64,000 nucleotides of DNA, taken from positions 2,966,001-3,030,000 of the forward strand of contig NZ_CP049107.1 in assembly GCF_011044255.1 (NCBI RefSeq), in the 5' to 3' direction. The DNA comes from Rhizorhabdus phycosphaerae. GTDB taxonomy: Bacteria; Pseudomonadota; Alphaproteobacteria; Sphingomonadales; Sphingomonadaceae. Under the pieces are notes generated by a model, which ran no database searches, was not told where the DNA came from, and was given only the letters and a program-made list of their open reading frames with translations. Below, in pieces: positions 7,985 to 19,000 of this stretch; position 1 is the stretch's first letter; each line of letters opens with the position of its first letter. The position numbers were made by a program, and so were the translations under genes.

Positions 7985-9736
7985 TTGCGCAGTCCGTTCA
8001 GGCCCGCTGCCATATTGGCAGCTTCTTTCGTTGCTTCGTCGATGAGTTCGGCGGTGCTGGCGCAGATCCAGACACCGACGGGCCAGCAGATCGCGCCTGG
8101 CCGTGACGAGCTCAATCGCACGACGCAGCAGCCCGCCCCCGGGCCCTCGCGCCTCACCATCGACGGCGATATCGAGCGGGCGCCCTGCGCGCTCGACGCG
8201 CCCGCCTACGCCAATATCAAGGTGACGATCACCGAGGCGCAGTTCGCCAATCTTCAGGGGCTATCGGCGGAGGAGCTGAAGGCCTCCTACGCCTCGCTGC
8301 TTGGGCCCGATCGCCCGATCGCCACGATCTGTACGATCCGTGACGCTGCCGCCACCGCGCTTCGCCGCAAGGGCTATCTCGCCGCCGTGCAGGTGCCGGT
8401 GCAGCGGATCGAGAATGGCGTCGTCAAGTTCCAGGTGCTGTTCGCCAAGATCGTCGCGGTTCGCGTCCGTGGTGATGCCGGCCCCGCCGAAAAGCTCCTC
8501 GCGGGCTATCTCTCGCACCTGACCGAGGACGCCGTCTTCAACCGCTATAATGCGGAGCGCTACCTGATCCTCGCGCGCGACGTACCCGGCTTCGACGTGC
8601 GCCTTGCGCTCAAGCCGGCCGGCGGCGCACCGGGCGAACTGATCGGCGAAGTCAGCGTGACGCGAACGCCGGTCGAGCTGAACTACAGCCTTCAGAATTT
8701 CTCCGCGCGCAGTTCGGGCCGGTGGAACGGCACGCTCCAGGGGCAGGCCTATGGCCTGCTCGGCGGCGACCGGCTGACCGCGTCGGTTTCCAGCACCGCC
8801 GACTTCAAGGAGCAGCGGCTCGTTCAGCTGGGCTACGACACGCGCCTGGGCTCCGAGGGGCTCACGCTCAGCGGCAATTTCACCTACGCCTGGTCGAAGC
8901 CCGATGTCGGCGGCGCGATTAGGCTGCGCGCGCGGACGCTGTTCGCGACCGGCGAGACGCGTTTTCCCTTCATTCGCACCCAGGCTTTCAGTCTCTCCGG
9001 TGCGGCCGGCCTCGACTATCTGAATCAGGTCGTTATCTTCAACGGACTTGACCTGACGCGCGATCGCTTGCGCGTTGGCTATCTACGCCTCGATTTCGAT
9101 GCGGCGGACATCGCCGAGCGTCGCTTTCCGACATGGCGCGCCTCGGGTTCGGTCGAGTTCAGGCAAGGGCTCGATATCTTCGGCGCTTCACCGCGGGTGC
9201 CGGCTACGATCCCGACCGGCTATGTTCCGCCCGCGCGCCTCGACGGCGACAAGACGTCACGCCTCGTTCGCGCGTCCGCATCGCTCGAATATAGTCTTGG
9301 CAAAGGTTTCTGGATCGCTGCGACGCCGCGCGCGCAATATGCGTTCGATCCGCTGTTCAGCTTCGAGGAATTCTCGGGCGGCAACTTCTCGATCGGTCGC
9401 GGCTATGATCCCGGTACGATCATCGGCGACAGCGGTCTCGGCAGCGGTTTCGAGCTGCGCTTTCCGCGGATGCAGCCGCTGCCCAAGGTGAACCTCAACG
9501 TCCTGCCCTATGTGTTCACCGACGTCGCGCTGACCTGGAACAAGCAGTTGGGGCCGGACGATCTCGACGCGCTCTATTCGGTGGGCGGCGGCCTTCGCGC
9601 GATCCTCAACAACCGCTTCCGGATCGACGGTACGATTGCCGTGCCGCTCAGGAAGGCTGGGTTCCAGACGAAGAACAAGGATCCGCGCTTCCTCATATCC
9701 CTCACGACCAAGCTCTGGCCCTGGGAGCAGCGTTGA
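7985..9736 (+). CDS. ShlB/FhaC-family (TpsB) outer-membrane transporter
   Basis: The product is 583 aa with a TTG start preceded by GGGGGA. The start is chosen because a good signal peptide begins there (LRSPFRPAAILAASF, cleavage near LAQ); the frame also has an upstream TTG at 7934. A POTRA-type periplasmic region (CTIRDAAATALRRKGYLAAVQVP onward in shorter blocks) is followed by a 16-strand barrel. The barrel holds the Omp85/TpsB loop-6 signature GRGYDPG (residues 471-477), whose Arg is essential in FhaC. TpsB proteins export one large beta-helical partner. The partner is the exoprotein gene two positions downstream, with a CHAT protease gene between them. Confidence 0.92.
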   Translation: MRSPFRPAAILAASFVASSMSSAVLAQIQTPTGQQIAPGRDELNRTTQQPAPGPSRLTIDGDIERAPCALDAPAYANIKVTITEAQFANLQGLSAEELKASYASLLGPDRPIATICTIRDAAATALRRKGYLAAVQVPVQRIENGVVKFQVLFAKIVAVRVRGDAGPAEKLLAGYLSHLTEDAVFNRYNAERYLILARDVPGFDVRLALKPAGGAPGELIGEVSVTRTPVELNYSLQNFSARSSGRWNGTLQGQAYGLLGGDRLTASVSSTADFKEQRLVQLGYDTRLGSEGLTLSGNFTYAWSKPDVGGAIRLRARTLFATGETRFPFIRTQAFSLSGAAGLDYLNQVVIFNGLDLTRDRLRVGYLRLDFDAADIAERRFPTWRASGSVEFRQGLDIFGASPRVPATIPTGYVPPARLDGDKTSRLVRASASLEYSLGKGFWIAATPRAQYAFDPLFSFEEFSGGNFSIGRGYDPGTIIGDSGLGSGFELRFPRMQPLPKVNLNVLPYVFTDVALTWNKQLGPDDLDALYSVGGGLRAILNNRFRIDGTIAVPLRKAGFQTKNKDPRFLISLTTKLWPWEQR

Positions 9737-9745
9737 TGCTCGCCG

Positions 9746-9780
9746 GAACCGCGCCTTGGTCGATGTCGGCGGCGCGGTTC
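9746..9780. repeat. Inverted repeat between tpsB and the CHAT gene
   Basis: GAACCGCGCC (9746-9755) and GGCGCGGTTC (9771-9780) are perfect complements with a 15-base loop. The hairpin begins 9 bases after the tpsB stop and has no T run. It could stabilise the tpsB transcript end or tune read-through into the protease and exoprotein genes; this role is inferred. Confidence 0.55.
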
Positions 9781-9853
9781 GCGCCGATCGACCTTCATGT
9801 CAATTTCGCGTCGGGGGCCAGCGCTCCTGTGACGCTCCGGGAGGAAGTCCTTC

Positions 9854-12800
9854 ATGCGTAACCGCCGCCCAGCGCTCGGCGCCGTGTTGATCGCCTCTTT
9901 GGCCCTGGCGCTTCCCTCGGCAGTGCCGGCTGCCACCAGCACGCCGCTTTCGCTGCGCAACAGCTTCCGGATCGGCACGACCGGCGTGCTGTGCACCGCG
10001 CAGAACCGCTCGATCGGACCGGTCCTCGCGACGATGTTCGACCGTGGCTATCGCGTCGTCTGTCGCGACGCGGCGTCGCCGGTGGGACGCCTTTTCGCGC
10101 TGCGGAAGAGCGGTGGCGGCGACCCCGTCCAGCGCGTCATCGCCAGTGCCGATGCGCCGCTGACCTGTCAGCGCCCGGAGGCGGTCGACATCGAGGGGCT
10201 CGGCAAGGTGCAGACGCGCGAATGCGTCGACGCCAACCAGCTGTCCTACAAGATCTATATCCACTCGGATGCGCGGACCGACTATGTCGCGGCGGGTCTC
10301 GGCGGCTATGACAGCGCTATGCAGCTGGGATTGCGGACGCTCGTCGCGGACCGCATCGTCAAGGGCGAGGTGCAGGTCGCAACGACCTCGGCCGGCGATC
10401 CTGCCGCCTTCGCTCGCGTGCAGGCGGGGGCGCTGGATAGCGAGAGCGCGCTCGCCGAAGCCTATGCGCGCAACAATGACGGCTCCTATGCCGAGGCAGC
10501 CGAATTCTTCGAGGCCCTGGTCGAGCGCGACGCCGGCTCGTCCAAGTCGGAATCGCGCCTGGCCGAGTATCTCGCCAACCAGGCGCTTCAGGAATCGAAC
10601 CAGCGAAACTTCTCCTCGGCGGATGCGATCTTCGCGCGCGCGGCGACCCCGTCCGCGCTGGCCGACCCGGTCGTCGGGCGCATGCTGCGCAACTTCTACG
10701 CGATCCATTTTCTGAACCAGGGCAAGCTCGACCGGGCGCTCGAGGAACTCGCCAAGCCGGTCGCCGAGATCGAGGCGGTCAAGTCCGCCGACGCCCGGCT
10801 CGCATCGGGTGAAATCAGCGAGACCGTGGCCGATGACCTCAACCGCGAGGGTGGGGCACTCAACCAGGTGGCCGGCCTCGATGGGTCGATCCAGCCGTTC
10901 GAGCGGGCGCAGATACTCGATGCGCAGGCGCTGCTCCTGCGCGGCGTCGTGTTCCGTGCGCAGAAGAAATATGTCGAAGCCCGCACCAGTTTCGACGAGG
11001 CCGTCACGGCGATGCAGGGCGTGCGTGAGGGCAAGATCAACAGCACCGGCTGGCTTCGCTCCAGCGTGCAGAGCGAACTGGCGCTGACCGCCGAGGCCGA
11101 GGGCCGTATCGAGGAGGCCGAGCGGCTGTTTGCCGACTCGCTTCAGGTGGTCGAGATCCAATATCCGAACACCGCCGTCGCGCTCGGCGCCAAGGCGCGT
11201 TTCGCCGGCTTCCTCAGCCGCCATGGCCAGGGCGACCGCGCCATGACGCTGTACGGCGAGCTCATCACCGCATCGGAGAATGTCCCCGGCGCGATGTCGT
11301 CGATCCGGACGCTTCTGCGCCCCTATTTCCGGCTGCTCGCCGAACGCTCCGCCAGCGATCCCAAGGCGGTCGCGCAGATGTTCACCGCGAGCCAGCTGAT
11401 GCTGCGCCCCGGTATCGCGCAGACCCAGGCTCTGCTGGCCCGCGAACTGTCCGGCGGCGACGACGAAGCGGCCGGGCTGTTCCGTCAGTCGGTCACGCTG
11501 TCGCGCTACATCGCGCGGGCGACCGGCGACGTCGCGCGCCTGGCCTCGCTCGCCGCGCCGACGCCGGCCGATCGCACGGCGCTGGAAGAAGCACGTGCGC
11601 GTCTCGCCCGCTACTCGCGCGACCAGACAGCCCTGCAGGCCAAGCTCGCGAAATTCCCGCGCTACCGCGTGTTGTCGCCTTCGACCATGGGTGTGGAGGA
11701 ACTGCAAAAGGCTCTTCGCCCCGGCGACGGCTATTACAAGGTCACGCTGGTCGGCCAGGACGCTTATGCGATGTTCGTTGCGCCGGGCGTGGCGAAGGCC
11801 TGGCGGCTCGACGCGACCACCAAGGATCTGGAAGACACCGTCGCCAAGATCCGCGACTCGGTCGTGAAGGTCGAGAACGGCCAGGTCGCGACCTATCCGT
11901 TCGACGTGGTACTGGCGCGCAAACTGTACGTGACGCTGATGGGGCCGGTCGACGCCGAGCTTCACCAGGTGCGCAACTTCATTTTCGAGCCCGATGGTCC
12001 GCTGCTGCAGCTTCCGGCGAACCTGCTTCCGATCGAGCAGGCCGGTGTCGACGCCTATCTCGCCCGGCTCAAGAAGCCGAACGCAGATGATTTCGACTTC
12101 CGTGGCGTGGCCTGGCTTGGCCGCGAGCGCGACGTCTCGACCGTGGTCAGCCCGCGCTCCTTCGTCGACGGCCGAGACGTCGCCAGCTCGAAGGCTGCAA
12201 TGGGCTATCTGGGCATGGGCGAGAACAGCCGTCCGGCGCTCAACCCCTTCTTCGTGCCGCCGCCGTCGCAGGCTGACGAATGCGCCTGGCCGCTGAGCAA
12301 CTGGAACAACCCGATTTCCTCGTCCGAGCTCTATCTCGCCAGCGGGATCATCGGTCAGGACAAGTCGAAGCTCGTGGTCGGCCAGGATTTCTCGGACTCC
12401 ACCATCATCGGCATGTCCGATCTGGCGCAGTATCGGATCATCCATTTCGCGACGCACGGCCTGGTCACTGCGCCGCGCCCGGAATGCCCGGCGCGTCCGG
12501 CGCTGCTGACCTCGTTCGGAGGCGGGACATCCGATGGCCTGTTGTCGTTCAAGGAGATTTTCGATCTCAAGCTCGACGCCGACGTGGTCGTGCTCTCGGC
12601 CTGCGACACCGCCGGCATGGCGACCGTGGGCGCGACGCGTGAGGCGGGCGTCACGACCGGCGGCAACTTTGCGCTCGATGGTCTCGTACGTGCTTTCGTG
12701 GGCGCAGGTGCACGGACCGTCGTCGCCAGCCACTGGCCGGTGCCGGACGATTTCAACGCCACGAAGCGGCTGATCACCGGCCTCTTCACGGCGCCTCCGG

Positions 12801-12964
12801 GGACGCCGATGGCCACGGCCATGCGGAACGCACAGGTGGGACTGATGGACGACCCGAATACGTCCCACCCTTATTACTGGTCGGCCTTCGCGATCGTGGG
12901 CGACGGCCAGCGGGCGCTGCTGCCGGCCACGGCGGCGGCAGGGTCTACATCGACGGCGCAGTAA
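9854..12964 (+). CDS. Exported TPR-CHAT domain protein (caspase-like protease)
   Basis: The protein is 1,036 aa, begins with a signal peptide (MRNRRPALGAVLIASLALAL, cleavage near residue 27), and has a ribosome site GGAGGAAG before the ATG. Residues about 190-480 are helical repeats of TPR type (EAYARNNDGSYAEAAEFF, QALLLRGVVFRAQKKYVEA). The C-terminal CHAT domain (about 650-1020) has the caspase-like dyad: His868 in HFATHG and Cys917 in LSACDT. CHAT proteases are clan CD relatives of caspases and separase. The gene lies between a TpsB transporter and a TpsA-like exoprotein, 33 bp before the TTG/ATG region of the latter, so it probably acts on or with that exoprotein in the periplasm or at the surface. 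Its substrate is unknown. Confidence 0.88.
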   Translation: MRNRRPALGAVLIASLALALPSAVPAATSTPLSLRNSFRIGTTGVLCTAQNRSIGPVLATMFDRGYRVVCRDAASPVGRLFALRKSGGGDPVQRVIASADAPLTCQRPEAVDIEGLGKVQTRECVDANQLSYKIYIHSDARTDYVAAGLGGYDSAMQLGLRTLVADRIVKGEVQVATTSAGDPAAFARVQAGALDSESALAEAYARNNDGSYAEAAEFFEALVERDAGSSKSESRLAEYLANQALQESNQRNFSSADAIFARAATPSALADPVVGRMLRNFYAIHFLNQGKLDRALEELAKPVAEIEAVKSADARLASGEISETVADDLNREGGALNQVAGLDGSIQPFERAQILDAQALLLRGVVFRAQKKYVEARTSFDEAVTAMQGVREGKINSTGWLRSSVQSELALTAEAEGRIEEAERLFADSLQVVEIQYPNTAVALGAKARFAGFLSRHGQGDRAMTLYGELITASENVPGAMSSIRTLLRPYFRLLAERSASDPKAVAQMFTASQLMLRPGIAQTQALLARELSGGDDEAAGLFRQSVTLSRYIARATGDVARLASLAAPTPADRTALEEARARLARYSRDQTALQAKLAKFPRYRVLSPSTMGVEELQKALRPGDGYYKVTLVGQDAYAMFVAPGVAKAWRLDATTKDLEDTVAKIRDSVVKVENGQVATYPFDVVLARKLYVTLMGPVDAELHQVRNFIFEPDGPLLQLPANLLPIEQAGVDAYLARLKKPNADDFDFRGVAWLGRERDVSTVVSPRSFVDGRDVASSKAAMGYLGMGENSRPALNPFFVPPPSQADECAWPLSNWNNPISSSELYLASGIIGQDKSKLVVGQDFSDSTIIGMSDLAQYRIIHFATHGLVTAPRPECPARPALLTSFGGGTSDGLLSFKEIFDLKLDADVVVLSACDTAGMATVGATREAGVTTGGNFALDGLVRAFVGAGARTVVASHWPVPDDFNATKRLITGLFTAPPGTPMATAMRNAQVGLMDDPNTSHPYYWSAFAIVGDGQRALLPATAAAGSTSTAQ

Positions 12965-13009
12965 CGGGGCGCATTCATACGGACGGGGATTGGTTCGTTG
13001 GGGGACGGC

Positions 13010-16000
13010 ATGACTAAGCGGGGCACGGGACGCGGTAACGGACAGCTCGGAAGCGGGCAGGCAGCGCTGCGACGAGGCGCGGTCGATCCGTTCGGGCGCG
13101 CGGCGCGCGGCGGCGGCAATACGCGGACGCTGACCTCAGCCCTCGCCATGGCGACGATCCTCGCCTTTCCCGCACGCGAGACGCTGGCTGCGAACGGAGC
13201 CTTCGCTGGCAGCGCGAGCGCGACCCCGGGCGTCGTCTTCTCGCAGAGCGAGAGCACCGACACGATCACCGTCAGCAATGCGACGTCGATCATCACCTGG
13301 ACCCCTACCGACACCCAGTCCGGCGGCGGTGCGATCGATTTCCTCCCGTCGGGCACCACCGTCAATTACCGCAATGATCCCTCGCTCCAGGGCGGCTTCA
13401 CCGTCCTCAACCGCATCCTGCCAAACGATCCCACCCGCGCGGTCGCGCTGAACGGTGCGATCAACAGCCGGCTTTACGACGGCAGCAACAACCTGCTCGG
13501 TACCGGCGGCAATGTCTGGTTCTACAGCCCGGGCGGCATTCTCGTCGGCAGCACCGCGGCGATCGACGTCGGCGGGATCATATTGTCGAGCATTCCGATC
13601 GACTTCGGCGGATCGGGGCCGAACCCCAATGTCGTCTCGCTGGGCTCCAGCGATGCCGGGCGGACGATCGAGATCCAGACCACCAACTTCCAGGCGTCCA
13701 ACTATGTCGGTGTGCTGGCGCCGCGCATCGTCCAGTCAGGCAGCGTGGCTTCGCAGGGCAGCGTCGCCTATGTCGCGGCGGAACAGGCGGACCTGACCTT
13801 CTCCAACGGCCTGTTCGATATTTCCGTGCCGGTGGGCACCGGCTCTGCCGACGCCATCACGCACAGCGGGACCACTGTGGTGACGCCACAGGGATCGGGC
13901 ACGTCGAGAGGGATCTACCTCGTGGCGGTTCCGAAGAACCAGGCGCTGACCATGCTGCTGAGCGGTGGGTCGCTGGAGTTCTCGGAGGCGGGCGGAGCCT
14001 CCGTCACCGACCAGGGCGTCGTCCTGTCCGCCGGCAACGATGTCGTGTCCGGGGGCTTCGGTCCGTCTGGTCCCCCTGCAGCCGCGGGCACCGGTACGGT
14101 CCGGGTCGAAGGCGGATCCTTTGGTGCTCGTGCTTATATCGGCGCATCGCGTGATCTCACCATCTCTGGCACTACGTTCACGGACGAGGTTACGATCGAT
14201 GCCGCTAATGGCAGCGGCGCGGATATCGTTATCGATACGTCAGCCGGCAATGTCAGCGTGGCTGGGCTTCTCTCGATCGAGACCGGCGTAGTGGAGAGCA
14301 GCAGCTCGGTAACGGGCGGCAACGTCTCGCTGCTCGCGGGCATTGGCAACACCATTTCGGCGGGATCGGTCAGCATCGCGACCAGCGCGAATGGCGGCGA
14401 TGGCGGAACGGGTACGGCCGGCAACGTTACGATTCAGGCCCTGGGCACCGGCGCAGCCGTAAATATCGGAGCGATCCTTTCCATCGAGGCCAATGGCGGC
14501 AGCGGTGCCGTGTCTGGCAGCACCAATGGCGGCAACGGTGTCGGCGGGCGTGTGCTCGTCAATGCGCTGACCGGTGGCGCGATCGAATTGGGTGCGCTCG
14601 ATGTCAGCGCGTCCGGGTTCGGTGGCGGAGCCATGTCGGGCAATGGCGGCAACGCGCTGGCGGGTGAGATCCTGCTTACGGCGACCGACGGGCAGATCAC
14701 GGTCACCGCGGGTGGTTCCGCTTCGCTCGTCGCGACGGGCCGCGGCGGTGGCAGCAGCGGCGGTGTCGGCGGCGATGCGCTCTCGGTATTTCCCGGAGAG
14801 GGTACGGAGCGCGGATATATCGGGATAACCGCGTCGGGCGCTAACGCCAGTATCGCTTTCGGCACCGCCCAGAACCCGATTAGCCTGTTGGTCGACACCT
14901 CCGCCGATGGCGGCGACTCGCTGGGTGGCAGTTCGTCCGGCAATGCGCGGGGCGGAGGACTCGACATCGTTGCGGCCAATGGGGCGACGGTCACCGTTGG
15001 AGACAATCTCGGCTTTTCCGGCAACGCGACGATCGCGAACGGGGAATCGAACGCCGGCGGCAGCGCCACCGGCGGTCGGTTCGGTCTGCGCTCGGACGGC
15101 GGCACGCTCTCGGTCGGCGGGTTAAGCGTCTCCATGAACGCTACCGGCGGCAACAACCTGTCGGGGGCTGGTGGCATAGGTGTGGGCGGCAACGCCAGCG
15201 TGGTGGTTGCAGCCAGCGGAACGATAGACTTCGGCGGCGCCGTGACCATGTCGGCAACGGGCATGGGCGGAGGCTCCCCCGCGACCGATGGCGGGTCCGG
15301 TGCCGGAGGCGAGCTGATCTTCGGCGGTGGCGCTGGCTCGATCACCGCTTCTTCGGGCGTCAGCCTGGTTGCCAATGGCTCTGGAGGCCAGGGCGAAACG
15401 AGCGGGGGAGAGGGGCAGGGCGGCACGGCCCATATCTCGGCAATGGGAGGCACCACCCTAGCGGTCGGCAGCGTGCTTCTGATCGCCGATGGTGTCGGTG
15501 GCGACGCCGTCACCGGGGGTATTGCCCTGACGAACTCGGTCGGCGGTTCGGGGACGGGTGGCTTCGCGGGCGTGAGCGCGCGCACAGGCGGCTCGGTCAG
15601 CATGAGCGGCGCGACGATTCAGGCCAATGGCCAGGGCGGCGCCGGCTATAGCGGCGGCACGGGCCAGGCCGGTTTCGACCTGATCAACGGCGGCGGCGGG
15701 GCTGCCATCACGGCAGCGGACGGCACGATCGACATCAACGGCGTGGCGGTAACGCTTAACGCGAACGGGCAGGGTGGCTCGAGCTTCCAGGACGCAGCGG
15801 GCACTGTCGGCGATGCCGGTGAAGGCCTTGGCGGCGATGCGAACATCGCCGGGCTGACCGGTGGCAGCACGATCGGCAGCGTGACCGCGAGCACCACCCA
15901 GTTCTTCCTCAACGCAAACGGGCAGGGTGGCTTTGGCGGGAACGCGGCCAGTGGTGCCGTCGGCGGAGCTGGTGGCGCCGGCACCGGTGGTACGGTCTTC

Positions 16001-19000
16001 GTCGGTGCGCAAGCCGGCCTTGGCCAGCTGAATCTAGGCGGTTCCGTTACGGCCAATTTGAACGGGTTCGGCGGAAGCGGTGGAAGCGGTGGACAGGTTC
16101 CTTCCGGTCCGACCCAGGGCGGCGCAGGCGGTGCTGGCGGCAGTGCGTCCGGCGGTTTCGCGCAGATCGGCCTCGTCAGCGGTCCCGAAACGGTCGACAC
16201 GCAGGGCCGCGTGCAACTCGCCGGCGTGACCGTCAACGCCAATGCGGACGGCGGCGATGGCGGCGAGGGCGGGCCTTCGCTCCAATCCGTGCAGGGCGAT
16301 GGCGGCGCAGGCGGTCTGGCAACGGGTGGCCAGCTCGCTCTGCTGTCGCGCGGCGCAACCATATCCGATCCGGGTCTGAGCGTGTCGGGACTGGTGAGCT
16401 TCTCCGCAATCGGCACCGGCGGGAATGGCGGAAGCAGCGAGACGCCGGGTGCTGGCGGCAGCGGTACCGGCGGTTCGCTGGGCATTGAATCGACGATCCG
16501 CTTTAATCAGCCGTCGGTTCGAGGCGAAATCCAGCTTTCGGGTGTCAACGCGATTCTGAGTGGCAGCTCCGGCTCCGGCAGTGAGCCGGGGACGTCGACG
16601 GTCGGCTCTTTCTCGATCATTGCCAATGGCGGCGATATAACGTCGACGAACACCGTCTTCATTACCGGAAGCGGTGTCGATGTCCCGCAAGGCGATCCGG
16701 ACAATCTCATCAGCGCCACCGATGGCACGATTCTTTTCGACAATCCATCGGGAGGCGATCTCACGGTCGACATGCCTGACCGCGGCATCACATTCGCGGT
16801 CGCCGGGACCGGCGTCATCACGGCGGCCGAATATTCCCTGAGCACGGGCACGGTAACCGGCGAGTGCAACATCAACGCGACGTGCAATCCGCCGCCGCCG
16901 CCGCCTGGCCCGATCGGCTTCGACACGCCCAGCTCGCTCCCTGATGGCGAAACGGACACGAGCTATTCGCAGTTCATCGCTGCCGTCGGTGGCACCGGGC
17001 CCTATACGTTCGCAGTGACCGGCGGGACCGTTCCTCCGGGACTGACGGTCGATTCGGCCGGCAACATCACCGGCATCCCGACCCAGACCGGACCCTATAC
17101 GTTTGAAGTGACGGCAACCGACGCCAACAACCAGACGGGGTCGATGATGTTCTCGATCACCGTCCAGCAGGGCGCGATCTCGCCTCCTCCTCCTCCGCCC
17201 CCGCCCCCGCCTCCGGGGGGCTTCGGCTTTGCCGGCACGCCGGGGCAGCTGTCGACGGCAGACTATGACATCGTCCGCAACCCCGACAGCGACACGATCA
17301 CGATCAACGCGCCAACGGCGATCATCAACTGGACCCCGGATGATACGGGCGTCGGTGGCGGTGACATCGTCTTCCTGCCCTCGAGTTCGTCGGTTCTGTT
17401 CCGTAACTCGGTGACGAACACCGGCGGCTTCACCGTCCTCAACCGGATCCTTCCCAATGATCCGTCCCGCCGGATCGCGCTGAACGGCACAATCCAGAGT
17501 CGGTTGTACGATTCGAGCAACAATCTCACCGGCCCGGGCGGCAACGTCTGGTTCTACAGCCCTGGCGGCATATTGGTCGGGTCGACGGCGCTGATCGACG
17601 TGGGCGGCCTCGTGCTGTCGACCGTCGATATTGGCTTCTCGAGCCAGATCAGCTCCACTCCCGACCTGATTTCCTTCGGACCCAGCGACTCCGCTGCGTC
17701 GATCGGGATCACCTCCGACGATGTCAGCGCGACCGACTATGTGGTGGCGTTGGCGCCATCGATCAACCAGGGCGGAACGGTCAACGCTGGCGGCAATGTT
17801 TCCTACGTCGCGGCGGAACAGGCGAATATCGATCTCTCCGGCCCCACCGACATTACCGTCGTTGCCGGAACCTCCGCCATCAACGCGCTGACCCATGGCG
17901 GCACGACGACCGTCCTGGCGGACGGAGAAGTCGCTCGTCGGGTTGCGCTGGTCGTCGCGCCCAAGACCCAGACAGCCGTGCTCGACATGGGGGGCGGCAA
18001 CATCGATTTCACCCTCGCCAACGGCGCGGCGGCCTTCGCACAGTCGATCCTGATCGGCGCTGGCGCCAATCTGGCGCCGGCTCGGCTCACCCAGTCGAGC
18101 GGTGGCCTTGCGGGTGGCAGTGTCGTCATCCGTGGGGGCGAGTTTAGTGGCTTGGGCCAGGTCGGCACGAGCATCTTCTCTGGGGCGCCCCTCTCGCTGA
18201 CCGGTGGCAGCAGATTCGGCGGGGATTTGTCCATCGAGTCGGTCGGCGGTGGGGTGACCTTTGGGGTCACCGATGGTTCGAACTTCTTCGATGGCGATGT
18301 TTCGATCAGTTCGGCGGGTAACGTCGTTCTCGCTGCAAGTGGTGCGACGGGTTCGCTGAACTTCGCCGGCGACGTGTCGGTCAGCACATCGCGGTCGGAG
18401 TCCGGCGATGGCGCAGGGGCGACCGCCTCCTCCGTGACGATCGAGGCCAATGGGGCGGGTTCGTCGGTCGAGATTCTCGGCAACCTTACCGTCGATACAT
18501 CGGCTTTCGGCGGTGTTTCGGCGAGCGGCGCGGGCGGCACCGGTACCGGTGGGGCGATTCTGATCTCGGCCATCAACGGAACGATCGGTCTGAACGGCGC
18601 CGATCTGACCGCTAGCGGCTTCGGCGGTTCGGGCGGTACGGTCGGCGGCGTCGGTATGGGTGGCGCCGTCACGATCAACGCAAGCGGCGGGGCAATCAGC
18701 TTTGCCGGACCGGTGCAGGTCAATGCAAGCGGTGCGGGTGGAGGCGCATCGGGCGGGGCTGGCGGAGCAGGCAATGGCGGCAGCTTCGCAGCTACGGCCG
18801 GTGCAGGGACGCTCAGCTTCGGAACCCTCAACGTCGCCGCCAACGGTGACGGTGGCATGTCGTTGGGCGGTGCCGGCGGCATCGGTACGGGCGGCAACGC
18901 GTTCGTGACTGCCGCCAACCAGAATGTCACGCTGGGCGTGACGACGATCGGCGCGACCGGTTTCGGCGGCATGGGGCGTGACGCTGGCGGCGAAGGCCGA

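Noticed and set aside
9800..12868. Long minus-strand open frame across the CHAT gene
   Set aside because: It is a mirror of a high-GC coding strand; the plus-strand protein has a signal peptide and catalytic motifs, while this one has only Arg/Asp/Gly-rich sequence.
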